From NCBI GenBank assembly GCA_030589835.1, contig JAUUZS010000011.1:1-19122 (forward strand): DNA of 19,122 nt. The letters are read 5' to 3'. The notes under the pieces are model-generated. The model was not told where the DNA came from. It saw only the letters and a program-made list of their open reading frames with translations, and made no database searches. The position numbers were made by a program, and so were the translations under genes. The stretch comes from Cyclobacteriaceae bacterium. GTDB taxonomy: Bacteria > Bacteroidota > Bacteroidia > Cytophagales > Cyclobacteriaceae. Every line of letters starts with the position of its first letter. Within the stretch, counting starts at the first letter, position 1. Positions 1-7,690 of the stretch are shown in pieces.

Positions 1-309
1 ATAGATTCGTCCTTTTAGGGAAGTAATCTTTCGAAGATTATCATATCCAATTCTTAACTCTGCGAAATTATCTGCCTTTTTATTCAGAATGGTGACGGCA
101 TACCTTATATAGCTTTTGCCATTTCCTGCGTCAATTACTTCAAACCGTGTGATGTCCTCTCTTACTACTGCTTTACTGTTTTTTAGTAGTTCTTTGGGAA
201 TTTCGCTTACCGGGTACACTATTTTTTTTTGCGCATTTGCTTGATAATACATGCAAAATATAAAAGAAAATATGATGGTAACGATTTTTAAATATGATTT
301 ATTCTTCAT
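1..309 (-). CDS. DUF3857-domain exported protein, N-terminal part (cut by window edge)
   Basis: Reading the minus strand from the ATG at 309-307 gives an open frame of 103 codons that runs off the window's left edge. It starts with a Sec-type signal peptide: MKNK, a hydrophobic stretch at about residues 5-22, and a likely cleavage site after ANA (residues 24-26). The mature part (IPKELLKNSKAVVREDITRF, later AVTILNKKADNFAELRIGYD and KITSLKGRIY) has the usual look of the DUF3857 domain, a periplasmic beta-sandwich normally followed by a transglutaminase-like fold. The gene starts 11 bp after the stop of another DUF3857 protein, so the two are almost certainly co-transcribed paralogues. The C-terminal domain is outside the window, so catalytic residues cannot be checked. 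The function of such pairs is not known; a periplasmic role is inferred from the signal peptide. Confidence 0.8.
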   Translation of the reverse strand, partial: MKNKSYLKIVTIIFSFIFCMYYQANAQKKIVYPVSEIPKELLKNSKAVVREDITRFEVIDAGNGKSYIRYAVTILNKKADNFAELRIGYDNLRKITSLKGRIY

Positions 310-320
310 GATAACCTGGA

Positions 321-2369
321 CTAGTTCGAGCTAATTTTTTTCAGGACAATCTGCTCGTTTTGCTTTGAAACCAGCACGGAATAAAATTCCTTTAAATCCG
401 CAAATTTATCCGGGATGTAAAAACTCTCTTTGATCTGCCAGGAATGAACCAATTGCAAATTGTTGCCCGACACCTGCACCAAATATTTTAAACTTGCCGT
501 TCGATCCGGTGTCACCAAGCTGATGGATTCCGGGAGCTCATCCACCACATACCCTTCAGGTATGGATAGGGAGAGCCGATAATCATTTTTTATAGGAACT
601 ACAAATTCAATGGGCATCTTTCTTGTTTCCTGCTTCAAAGGATTCTCCTCAATTTTGCCAATTAATATTGGATTTATATAGATCATATTGCCCATGGCTT
701 CTGCGGCGTTGCTTATTGTGAGCTCTATTTTCTCTTTTACTGGGGCATTAACATCTTCAGGCACTTCTATTTCAATATTCCCAACTTCCCAATCCGTATT
801 GGTGCTTTTGAGGTTTTCTATGTACTTGTCTTCGCCATCCCTACTTATTTTTTTTCGAATATTTACTGAACTATATCCATTGTTTTTATAATTAACGCTT
901 CCTGTCAGGAGCCCTTCCTCATCGAGTGTCAGCAAACACATCGTTGATTTCCCCACAGGGCTGATGGGTTTTAGGTCCACCCAGCCCGGCTTGGTTTGAG
1001 ATATGGCGTACCCTCTTTGATTGAGACATCGATAAGGCAACAAACCAAATGGCAAATCTTTTTCAGTAGCATCAAGAAGCACGGTCTTTCCGTCTATAAT
1101 GACCCGGACGATCAGGTAATTATACTTTGAGATAAAAGGATAAACCGGATGTACCTGGCCATTATCAATTGTACTAATCACCACAGGATCGGCCTCGATT
1201 TCTACTGCCCTCAACATGGATACAAGAAGGGCATTGATGTCAGCGGAACTTCCAGTTCTTTCTTCGTAGGATTTCTTAGTGTTTTGGCTTGGGATATACC
1301 TGTTTCTTCCATCCCACTTCATGTGTTGAGACACGAAATTGTACACCGCAGCGGTGCGTTCAGCCGGATCTTGAAGTTCGGCACTAATCTTATTGGTGAC
1401 ATCCTTATAGAAGGATCTTTTCTTTATATTTGGCCCAAATTCGGAATAGTCATTGATAAATTTGTTGATCAGGCCCGGCCAATCGCTAAGTACTCTATGA
1501 TTTTGGTCATTGAGATTACGGTAATTGGATAGTTGAAAATCTATTCCCATTAAATAATTAGTGTAGTTGCCTACAAAATTTTCATCCTTCAGTGCAGGCA
1601 TGTCTTTTGCAACCCAGCGCATCACCTCATCCACGTAATTTATTTTATTGTGAGACATAGATCCGACAGAATTTCCTAACGAAGGATCTGCTCGGGTTGT
1701 TTGCGTCCAGGTAATATTTTTGGGCCTGCTACTTGTTTCAAATTTATAAAAGGATTCAAAACCTGTGGAATTTTTTAAATAAGTCAGATATTTGGGAATA
1801 CTCACGATATATTCACTCCATTTGACCGGGATTGATTTTTGAAACAACCATCGGTTCAGTATGGTCAGGTAATTTGAACGTATAGAATATGAAAATTCTA
1901 TGACGGATCCCTCTTTTACGTTGGGCATGGTGAATTTCACGCGCTTATAATTTTTACTGGACTGTTCAGTAAAAATGTCGCCCTTGCCCAGCTTTGTTTT
2001 TATGGTTTTTCCATTTTCAAGTGTATAGGTGAAACCTTTGATTTGAGATATGGATTCTTCGTAATTATTGTTGTCATACAACAGCACAGATTCTGTTGCC
2101 CATTTATATCCGTCATCATTAAAAATTTTTATGCGACAAATTCTTTTTAGTGAATTTTCCCATTGACCTTGATTCGTATCAAAGTTAAAAGACAGAATGC
2201 CATAATCACAAAGTACCACTGCATCGGCGTCGGGATCAGCTTCATAGGTCTTCATTTCAATCTCCTGTTTCGAGACATCACCAAGTTTGATGGGTGGTTT
2301 TTCGGCATAAGCGTCAAAACAAAAGGTAAGTATCGCAATGAGGGCTGGGAATTTCAGGTAGTTTTTCAT
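321..2369 (-). CDS. DUF3857 / transglutaminase-like exported protein, probably catalytically inactive
   Basis: This 682-residue protein has a signal peptide at residues 1-22 (hydrophobic core, AYA before the cut), a DUF3857 region at roughly 40-230, a transglutaminase-like core at about 325-440, and a C-terminal beta-rich domain to the end. This is the common Bacteroidota layout for the family. The transglutaminase Cys-His-Asp triad is eroded. The GxCxD motif reads GSSAD (Ser375 where Cys is expected), and the usual FNH reads YNY (Tyr418 where His is expected). Only the Asp of DATE (Asp433) remains. It is therefore probably a binding or structural periplasmic protein and not a cysteine enzyme. 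It is the first gene of a tandem pair, with a paralogue starting 11 bp downstream. A promoter-like TTTG-N19-TATCTTTA lies about 70-100 bp upstream. Family assignment is firm; cellular role is unknown. Confidence 0.88.
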   Translation of the reverse strand: MKNYLKFPALIAILTFCFDAYAEKPPIKLGDVSKQEIEMKTYEADPDADAVVLCDYGILSFNFDTNQGQWENSLKRICRIKIFNDDGYKWATESVLLYDNNNYEESISQIKGFTYTLENGKTIKTKLGKGDIFTEQSSKNYKRVKFTMPNVKEGSVIEFSYSIRSNYLTILNRWLFQKSIPVKWSEYIVSIPKYLTYLKNSTGFESFYKFETSSRPKNITWTQTTRADPSLGNSVGSMSHNKINYVDEVMRWVAKDMPALKDENFVGNYTNYLMGIDFQLSNYRNLNDQNHRVLSDWPGLINKFINDYSEFGPNIKKRSFYKDVTNKISAELQDPAERTAAVYNFVSQHMKWDGRNRYIPSQNTKKSYEERTGSSADINALLVSMLRAVEIEADPVVISTIDNGQVHPVYPFISKYNYLIVRVIIDGKTVLLDATEKDLPFGLLPYRCLNQRGYAISQTKPGWVDLKPISPVGKSTMCLLTLDEEGLLTGSVNYKNNGYSSVNIRKKISRDGEDKYIENLKSTNTDWEVGNIEIEVPEDVNAPVKEKIELTISNAAEAMGNMIYINPILIGKIEENPLKQETRKMPIEFVVPIKNDYRLSLSIPEGYVVDELPESISLVTPDRTASLKYLVQVSGNNLQLVHSWQIKESFYIPDKFADLKEFYSVLVSKQNEQIVLKKISSN

Positions 2370-2437
2370 ATTAAAAATAATATAATTGGGGTGTAATAAT
2401 TTTAGGTTAAAAAAAATGAGCTATGTTATTGCCTGAA

Positions 2438-2468
2438 TAAAGATATAAAATAATTTGATAGGTACAAA
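2438..2468 (-). promoter_or_regulatory. Bacteroidota-type promoter for the DUF3857 pair
   Basis: On the minus strand TTTG (2468-2465) is followed by exactly 19 bp and then TATCTTTA (2445-2438). This fits the Bacteroidota sigma factor consensus TTTG-N19-21-TAnnTTTG with one mismatch in the last base. It predicts transcription from about 2432 and a leader of about 60 nt before the ATG at 2369. It is the only pair of -33/-7 boxes I could match in this gap. Confidence 0.5.
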
Positions 2469-2643
2469 TAGGAGCAAAAGCGTGCATAACAAATTGAAGA
2501 ATATAAAGAGTCAGTATCGGTTTTTATCCTGATAATCCTAGATCAAAAAGTGGACAAACCTGCAAGTTGTGGTTCTCCTTTAAAAAAGTAGCAAAAGGAT
2601 TCTATTTGTTATCAAAATATATTGGTGTGAAAATCAAGAGGCT

Positions 2644-2662
2644 TTTTTATTCAGAATAAAAA
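2644..2662 (-). terminator. AT-rich inverted repeat, possible terminator of the ABC operon
   Basis: The arms TTTTTATTC and GAATAAAAA are perfect 9-base complements around a single central base, 24 bp after the permease stop codon. On the minus strand the structure ends in a run of T/A. It is GC-poor and the loop must open by several bases, so the hairpin would be weak. Position directly behind the operon is the main reason to call it a terminator. Confidence 0.35.
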
Positions 2663-2685
2663 TCAAACGCACCTGGGTAGCTATG

Positions 2686-3480
2686 TTACAAATCCCTTTT
2701 TTTGAGCGCCAGGTAAGAGAGCCCTGCAAATAGTAACCCATAGAAAATGGCCCAGATAAGTTGCTCCAGAGAAACCACGGACTGCACATCTGCATTGACG
2801 TATTTTGTAAACGGAAATTGGTTTAGGTTATCGATGGTGTTCATCGGCAAAAACTTAGCAATTATATCTGGCAAACTCCATGAGGCAATGGGTTCTAATA
2901 TAAAATCATAAACAAGCAAAATGATGATTGACAATCCGGTTTTTTGTAAAATTAAGGCCAGAAATAGTGCGTAAACAAAGTAAACGTTCAATTCAATGAA
3001 ATACGCCAAAACAAAATCAAGTCTGCCTAATAGTTCGGTCATATCTACCCGTACACCTTGTGTAAAACCTAAGGCAAGGCCAATAATGAAAATCAAAAAC
3101 GTGGAACCGAGGGCGAGCATATTAGCTAAACCTAATTTGGAAATCAGCCACTCCCGACGGCTTAATCCATCGATGATATTTTGCCTTGCGGTAGAAAAGG
3201 TGAATTCATTGCACACCGAAGTAACAACGATCAGGGCTAAAATAATCTTGAAATATCCGGAAATGTAGGTTAGGTTTTGCCATAGATCAGGAAATTGCAG
3301 GATAGGTTTTAGTGACAAGTCAATATCAGGTATGTTATTCACCATGAGGTTGGCGTTCTGCAGGAATGAATTGAAATTCATTGAGGTGAGTGATAACACG
3401 ACTGCATGCAACCCAATCAAGATCCAAAAACCGGGACTCGTCACTTGTTTTCTTGCTTCTATTCTTAATAGTTTAAGCAC
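2686..3480 (-). CDS. ABC-2 type transporter permease (GTG start)
   Basis: This is the integral membrane subunit of an ABC exporter, paired with the ATPase encoded just upstream. The first plausible ATG (3552) would overlap the ATPase gene by 80 bp and add 24 polar residues unlike the family. The GTG at 3480-3478 overlaps the ATPase stop by only 8 bp and starts the protein with VLKLLRIEARKQ, followed by the TSPGFW stretch, which is the usual beginning of these permeases, so I chose it (264 residues). Six hydrophobic segments are visible at about residues 17-34, 71-91, 121-139, 156-178, 182-201 and 240-259. The sequence TARQNIIDGLSRREWLISK between the second and third is the cytoplasmic coupling region typical of BcrB/NatB-like ABC-2 permeases. 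The substrate cannot be told from sequence; related pairs export drugs, peptides or Na+. Confidence 0.82.
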   Translation of the reverse strand: MLKLLRIEARKQVTSPGFWILIGLHAVVLSLTSMNFNSFLQNANLMVNNIPDIDLSLKPILQFPDLWQNLTYISGYFKIILALIVVTSVCNEFTFSTARQNIIDGLSRREWLISKLGLANMLALGSTFLIFIIGLALGFTQGVRVDMTELLGRLDFVLAYFIELNVYFVYALFLALILQKTGLSIIILLVYDFILEPIASWSLPDIIAKFLPMNTIDNLNQFPFTKYVNADVQSVVSLEQLIWAIFYGLLFAGLSYLALKKRDL

Positions 3481-4372
3481 GTTTTTCAGATAAGAGGTGT
3501 AAAAATTCTTTTTCCAGGCTTCCTTTTTTATGGGCAAAATGAGAGATGTCAACGCCGTTTTTAATTAAAAAGGCACTCAATTCAGAGGCTTTATATCCAT
3601 CTTTAAGTTTTATGGTATATAATCCAGGTTTTTTTTCAATATGAGTAATTCCATTGAACTGCATTAAGCACTGGTCGAGTTTGTCATAATTATCTGTGCT
3701 CACTTCAATTCCCCCGTCATCAGAAATAAGTTCTTGCACTTGACCCTCAAATAACTTTTTCCCGGATTTTAGCACGACCACATGAGAGCAAACCTTTTGA
3801 ACCTCATCCAATAAATGACTCGCCATAATAACAGTTACGCCCTGATCGGCAATTTTCATGATCAATTCCCTGACATCTGAAATTCCTTCAGGATCCAAAC
3901 CATTTGTGGGCTCGTCCAGTACAAGAACCTCGGGTTCGCCAAGTGAGGCAGCGGCCAAAGCAAGCCTTTGTTTCATGCCCGTGGAATAGGTCAGGAATTT
4001 TCGATGGGCATTTTTTGCGATTCCCGATAGTTCAAGTTTTTCCTGAATGTTGGGGGATTTTATGTCCTTGATATCAGCAACCAGCCTCAGATTCTGGTAA
4101 CCGTTGAGGTGAGGGTAAAAATTTGGCTTATCCAGCAGGGCACCAATTTTTTTTCGCTGATGATGGTTGCTTCCTTTTTCAAACCATGAGAATGAACCCA
4201 TAGTAGCGTTGGTGATACCAAGCACGATTCCCAAAGTGGTGGTTTTACCACTTCCGTTGGGTCCTAAAATGCCAAAAACATCCCCTTTATGAATGTCGAT
4301 GCTTAGGGTATCAAGAGCCCTTACACTTCCGTAGTTTTTGGAAAGCCCTTCGATTGACAGGATTTTTTGCAT
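3473..4372 (-). CDS. ABC transporter ATP-binding protein (BcrA/NatA-like)
   Basis: This is a 299-residue nucleotide-binding subunit of an ABC exporter. Visible motifs are Walker A GPNGSGKTT at residues 37-45, the signature YSTGMKQR at about 129-136, Walker B VLVLDEP at 149-155, the D-loop GLDPEG and the H-loop His186 in ASHLLDE. The last 80 residues form the C-terminal accessory domain common in the BcrA/CcmA-type single-domain ATPases that pair with ABC-2 permeases. The stop overlaps the permease's probable GTG start by 8 bp, a sign of translational coupling. An inverted repeat (TTAATCCA...TGGATTAA) sits 27-61 bp upstream of the start and may be a control site. No sensor kinase or regulator gene is adjacent, so the inducing signal is unknown. 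Confidence 0.9.
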   Translation of the reverse strand: MQKILSIEGLSKNYGSVRALDTLSIDIHKGDVFGILGPNGSGKTTTLGIVLGITNATMGSFSWFEKGSNHHQRKKIGALLDKPNFYPHLNGYQNLRLVADIKDIKSPNIQEKLELSGIAKNAHRKFLTYSTGMKQRLALAAASLGEPEVLVLDEPTNGLDPEGISDVRELIMKIADQGVTVIMASHLLDEVQKVCSHVVVLKSGKKLFEGQVQELISDDGGIEVSTDNYDKLDQCLMQFNGITHIEKKPGLYTIKLKDGYKASELSAFLIKNGVDISHFAHKKGSLEKEFLHLLSEKRA

Positions 4373-4398
4373 AGTAATGGAAAAATAATGCTTTTCGC

Positions 4399-4433
4399 TT
4401 AATCCAGCGTATAATATTTTATTTGTGGATTAA
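4399..4433. promoter_or_regulatory. Inverted repeat upstream of the ABC transporter operon
   Basis: The 8-base arms TTAATCCA (4399-4406) and TGGATTAA (4426-4433) are perfect inverted copies separated by 19 bp of AT-rich DNA that could hold the promoter. Its place just before the ATPase start suggests a binding site for a dimeric regulator. No TAnnTTTG box is visible, so the promoter itself is not identified. Confidence 0.3.
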
Positions 4434-4472
4434 ATCTTATATAAACAGGCCAGGAAATGGATAACTATAAAT

Positions 4473-4493
4473 ATAGCTTTTAAGAAAAGCTAT
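4473..4493 (-). terminator. Hairpin at the stop codon of the nucleotidyltransferase gene
   Basis: The arms ATAGCTTTT (4473-4481) and AAAAGCTAT (4485-4493) form a perfect 9-bp stem with a 3-nt loop. On the minus strand the hairpin includes the TAG stop of the upstream gene and is followed by an AT-rich stretch. It is probably a terminator, though only two G-C pairs hold the stem and the T-tract is broken. Confidence 0.4.
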
Positions 4494-5083
4494 TCCAGGG
4501 TCTTCAAATCTTTTTCTTCGTCAATATCAATCTTGCCTTCAATGAAAGGGATTTCAACAATATTTTTGATATAATTTGCTAATATTTTTTTCCCTCCTTC
4601 GTCGCCTTTTAATTCTTTTAGCTCTTCAAAATAAAAACTGTCGATGAGCACAGGAACGCCAAAAGTACTGGAATACGCAGAAGCAATGACCATCGGTCGA
4701 TTGGGATCATAGGCCTTGGCAAGTTTTTTGAGATGCTTAGCATCCACTTTTGGCTGATCAGACATGGTGAGCAAAATGGCATTTGTATCGGGTCTTTCCA
4801 TCAATACATGTTTCAGGCCATTTCTGATCGAAGCGCCCAAACCTTCGTCCCACTCGGCATTAAAAAATACATCCAAATTTAAATCTGAAATTTGTTTTCC
4901 AATGTTTTCATGATCGTAACCCGTCACCACCGTTACATGACCAATGTTGGCATTAATGGCTTCATTGGAAATCCTCCTGATCAGCGTTTCACCCTTATAC
5001 TCCCACAGCTGTTTTGGTTGACCTAATCTTCGGGAAGCTCCTGCTGCCATAATCAAGATTTCTATTTTGATTTTACCAAACAT
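4490..5083 (-). CDS. MocA/MobA-like nucleotidyltransferase
   Basis: This 197-residue protein belongs to the NTP_transf_3 group that includes molybdenum cofactor cytidylyltransferase (MocA/YgfJ). These enzymes move a nucleotide from CTP or GTP onto molybdopterin. The N-terminal nucleotide-binding motif AAGASRRLGQPKQL is at residues 13-26 with the expected Arg and Lys. The metal-binding MSDQP is at 107-111, and GVPVLIDS followed by GDEGG (160-164) matches the substrate-side motifs of the MocA subgroup. The length is normal. No other molybdenum cofactor or xanthine dehydrogenase gene is next to it, so the exact substrate is inferred from family only. It is a single-gene unit, divergent from the MutS-like gene, with a TATATTTG box about 36 bp upstream and a hairpin on its stop codon. 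Confidence 0.8.
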   Translation of the reverse strand: MFGKIKIEILIMAAGASRRLGQPKQLWEYKGETLIRRISNEAINANIGHVTVVTGYDHENIGKQISDLNLDVFFNAEWDEGLGASIRNGLKHVLMERPDTNAILLTMSDQPKVDAKHLKKLAKAYDPNRPMVIASAYSSTFGVPVLIDSFYFEELKELKGDEGGKKILANYIKNIVEIPFIEGKIDIDEEKDLKTLE

Positions 5084-5118
5084 CGCATTTAATTATAAGT
5101 TCTTTAATTCCCTGTTTT

Positions 5119-5126
5119 CAAATATA
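5119..5126 (-). promoter_or_regulatory. Candidate -7 promoter box for the nucleotidyltransferase gene
   Basis: TATATTTG on the minus strand (5126-5119) matches the Bacteroidota -7 consensus TAnnTTTG exactly and lies 36 bp before the ATG. A TTTG -33 box at the right distance is not visible, so this is a half-supported promoter. Confidence 0.4.
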
Positions 5127-5263
5127 TTTCTCCCAACAATTTAATAATTTTAAACGTTGAATTCGTATAAATAATTATTCTTTATTTAATTTCAGCGCCC
5201 ATAGCATATTGGCTAAGTCAAGCATGCTTGGTTTTTGCCCCAAATAGGATAATAACAAAGCTT

Positions 5264-7057
5264 ATGAACAAAAAAGTAAATTTTTTTCATGCGAAAGCAC
5301 TTGACTTCGATCAGCAAGTTAGTAATTTAAAGTCGAAGTATAATACTTTTTCATTTTATAGAATTGTAACTTTTGTTGCATTTTTTATCGCCGCAATTTT
5401 TTGCATTAAATATGGCTTGGGCATGCTGTTATTTGCTGATGTGGTATTGTTTATACTCCTGTTTGGCCTTTTGGTAAATCGTCATAATAAAATATTAAAA
5501 GCAAAGAATATCAGCCAGTTGCTCTCCGATATAAATAATGAAGAAATAAAAAGGATAAAGTATAATTTTGAAGGGATTAATCCCGGGAATGAGTTTACTG
5601 ATGAGCATCACCCCTATGGGGTAGATCTGGATATTTTTGGGAGAAGTTCTTTGTTTCAATTCATCAATAGAACAGGTACAAGTGATGGTAAGCACTTGCT
5701 GAAGTCATGGTTGACCCAGGCCTCTTCCAAAGAAAATATTGAGCTGAGGCAAAAGGCAGTTTCAGAACTTGGCCCAATGATCGATTGGAGACAAAAGCTG
5801 CAAGCTTATGGCAAAAACAGTACCAACAGCCAGGAAAATACCCAGGCGTTTTATACATGGCTGAAAGGTGGCGATTTGATAAGAAGTAATATGCTGTATA
5901 GAATTATCCCTTATGTGGTGATGGTTTTTTCCTTGTCGCTTCTGGTGGGCGTTTCTACAGGAAATCTTTCCCTTAGTTTTTTATTATTGCCATTTATTTT
6001 TACGGGATATTTTTTATATAAAATAATTGCGTATTCACGCGCCACGTATGACCTCACCTTGTCGGGCGTAAACACCCTGGAATCTGTCGGGAATACTATT
6101 CAATTGATAGAAAATCAAAAATTTAATGATGAATATTTAATTGACATTCAACATCAGCTGATGTCAAAGGAACTCGTAGCGTCCCAAAAAATAAAGGAGT
6201 TACGAAAAATATTCGAATTGCTGAGTTTACGGGGAAATCAGATTTATATGATACTAAACAGCATATTTCTCTTTGATTTTATCCTGTTGGCCCAAGCCGA
6301 AAAGTGGAGAGCTGCTTATAAAGATGAAATAGCAGCTTGGTTTGATTCCATTGCAGCTTTTGAAGTATTGAGTAGTATTGCAGCATTTGCATTTGCCAAT
6401 GAGGATTTTGTATTTCCTGAAATTATGGAGAAAGGTTTTGTGCTTCAGGGGTCGAACCTTGGGCATCCACTTATGGCGGGCCAGCAAAGAATAAATAATG
6501 ATTTTACGCTTGAAGGGCGAGGGCAGACATGCATCATTACTGGGTCAAATATGGCGGGCAAAAGCACATTTTTGAGGACAGTTGGCATTAATGCCGTACT
6601 GGCTTTTCTCGGTGCTCCGGTTTGTGCCGATTCTTTTCAGATTTCCAATTTCCAGGTTTTTACAAGCATGAGGACAAAAGATAATCTGGAAGAAAATATT
6701 TCCTCTTTTTACGCCGAACTGTTGCGTTTAAAAATGTTGCTTGAAACCATTAATGAAGACAGGCCTGTATTATTTTTGTTGGATGAAATTTTGAAAGGGA
6801 CAAATTCAGTTGACCGGCACATCGGTGCAGAGTCATTAATACTTCAACTAAATAAACTAAATGCCTTTGGGCTTGTTTCTACTCATGATTTGGAATTGGG
6901 GAAACTTTGTGATAAAAATGACCAGATCACCAATTTCAATTTTAGTAGTAAAATTGATGGGGAAGAAATTATTTTTGATTATAAATTGCGTGCTGGTATT
7001 TGCCAAAGTACAAATGCCTGTCAACTAATGGCAAAAATGGGTATTCAAATAAAATAG
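5264..7057 (+). CDS. Membrane-anchored MutS-family ATPase
   Basis: This is a 597-residue MutS-related protein lacking the N-terminal mismatch-recognition domain of true MutS. From the ATG at 5264, hydrophobic pairs are visible at about residues 32-71 and 213-256. A helical region follows at 257-400, and the C-terminal 190 residues are a MutS domain V ATPase. That domain has Walker A GSNMAGKST at 427-435, the MutS-specific ENISSFYAEL at about 477-486, Walker B LFLLDEILKGTNS from 503, and the STHDLEL switch near 539. A TTG 36 bp further upstream in the same frame is possible, but MNKKVNFF with a following amphipathic helix looks like the natural start. Membrane-anchored MutS-like proteins are widespread in Bacteroidota and have no established function. 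A part in mismatch repair is doubtful because the DNA mismatch-binding domain is missing. It precedes purE by 66 bp on the same strand and may be co-transcribed. Confidence 0.85.
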   Translation: MNKKVNFFHAKALDFDQQVSNLKSKYNTFSFYRIVTFVAFFIAAIFCIKYGLGMLLFADVVLFILLFGLLVNRHNKILKAKNISQLLSDINNEEIKRIKYNFEGINPGNEFTDEHHPYGVDLDIFGRSSLFQFINRTGTSDGKHLLKSWLTQASSKENIELRQKAVSELGPMIDWRQKLQAYGKNSTNSQENTQAFYTWLKGGDLIRSNMLYRIIPYVVMVFSLSLLVGVSTGNLSLSFLLLPFIFTGYFLYKIIAYSRATYDLTLSGVNTLESVGNTIQLIENQKFNDEYLIDIQHQLMSKELVASQKIKELRKIFELLSLRGNQIYMILNSIFLFDFILLAQAEKWRAAYKDEIAAWFDSIAAFEVLSSIAAFAFANEDFVFPEIMEKGFVLQGSNLGHPLMAGQQRINNDFTLEGRGQTCIITGSNMAGKSTFLRTVGINAVLAFLGAPVCADSFQISNFQVFTSMRTKDNLEENISSFYAELLRLKMLLETINEDRPVLFLLDEILKGTNSVDRHIGAESLILQLNKLNAFGLVSTHDLELGKLCDKNDQITNFNFSSKIDGEEIIFDYKLRAGICQSTNACQLMAKMGIQIK

Positions 7058-7123
7058 TCTAACAATATGATCAGTCACTAAGGATTTTTATAAAAATAGA
7101 AGTTAAATATAAATCGTTTAAAA

Positions 7124-7624
7124 ATGTCTAATGTACAAGTAGGAATAGTAATGGGTAGCTTGTCTGACCTCAACATCATGGAAGAGGCTGCTAAATTTTT
7201 TGATTCTTTTGGGATAACGTATGAGATAAAGATTATCTCGGCCCACAGAGCCCCTGATCTTCTAGCCGAATGGGGAGGGTCTGCAAGAGAAAGAGGTATG
7301 AAAGTGATTATTGCCGGAGCTGGTGGAGCAGCTCATCTGCCTGGAGTAACTGCAGCGTTCACCACCTTGCCGGTCATTGGAGTACCCGTAAGATCCAGAA
7401 TCTCTATCGATGGTTGGGATTCGATATTATCTATCCTTCAAATGCCAAGTGGGGTTCCTGTGGCTACAGTGGCTTTAGATGCCGCAAAAAATGCCGGCAT
7501 CCTGGCGGCGCAAATCATAGGTGCCTATGATGAGGACATAGCCTCTAAGTTGGCAGATTTTAAGGTAGAGATGAGGGAAAAAGTAGTGGCTTCAGGAAAT
7601 GAACTTAAAGAAAAGGGCTATTAA
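7124..7624 (+). CDS. purE: N5-carboxyaminoimidazole ribonucleotide mutase (PurE class I)
   Basis: This 166-residue cytoplasmic enzyme moves the carboxyl group of N5-CAIR to C4, giving CAIR, in de novo purine synthesis. All hallmark motifs are present: MGSLSD near residues 10-15, SAHRAP at about 40-45 (the catalytic His region), GAGGAAHLPG near 66-75, and IDGWDSILSILQMPSGVPVA at about 93-112, the form typical of Bacteroidota PurE. Class I PurE needs N5-CAIR made by PurK. No purK lies beside it here, whereas the two are often adjacent. The gene starts 66 bp after the MutS-like gene and ends at a strong bidirectional hairpin. I see no clear promoter in the short gap, so read-through from upstream is likely. 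Confidence 0.95.
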   Translation: MSNVQVGIVMGSLSDLNIMEEAAKFFDSFGITYEIKIISAHRAPDLLAEWGGSARERGMKVIIAGAGGAAHLPGVTAAFTTLPVIGVPVRSRISIDGWDSILSILQMPSGVPVATVALDAAKNAGILAAQIIGAYDEDIASKLADFKVEMREKVVASGNELKEKGY

Positions 7625-7664
7625 TCAGAATAAAAAGACGTCGTCTTAATGGGGTATAAAAAAT

Positions 7665-7690
7665 AAAAAGGTCGTAATTCCGGCCTTTTT
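7665..7690. terminator. Bidirectional intrinsic terminator between purE and the convergent gene
   Basis: The arms AAAAAGGTCG (7665-7674) and CGGCCTTTTT (7681-7690) form a 10-bp stem (one G-U pair on the plus strand) around a 6-nt loop, with T-runs at the 3' side on both strands. It sits between convergent genes. Its right arm overlaps the stop codon of the minus-strand gene, so it can end both transcripts. Confidence 0.8.

Larger units (their letters stand above)
2370..2685. other. 316-bp AT-rich intergenic region
   Basis: This gap lies between two minus-strand units. Its left part carries the promoter of the DUF3857 pair (2438-2468) and its right edge carries the AT-rich inverted repeat that probably ends the ABC transporter mRNA (2644-2662). 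Between about 2470 and 2640 I see no convincing reading frame, RNA gene or repeat. Confidence 0.5.

Noticed and set aside
1149..1532. Plus-strand 127-codon frame inside the DUF3857 gene
   Set aside because: It overlaps the transglutaminase-like core on the other strand and its product has no family likeness.
5219..5230. 12-bp palindrome CAAGCATGCTTG upstream of the MutS-like gene
   Set aside because: It is too short and without promoter boxes around it; expected by chance in a window of this size.
7635..7647. Small inverted repeat AAGAC-GTC-GTCTT after purE
   Set aside because: The 5-bp stem has no T-run; the stronger hairpin at 7665-7690 explains termination.
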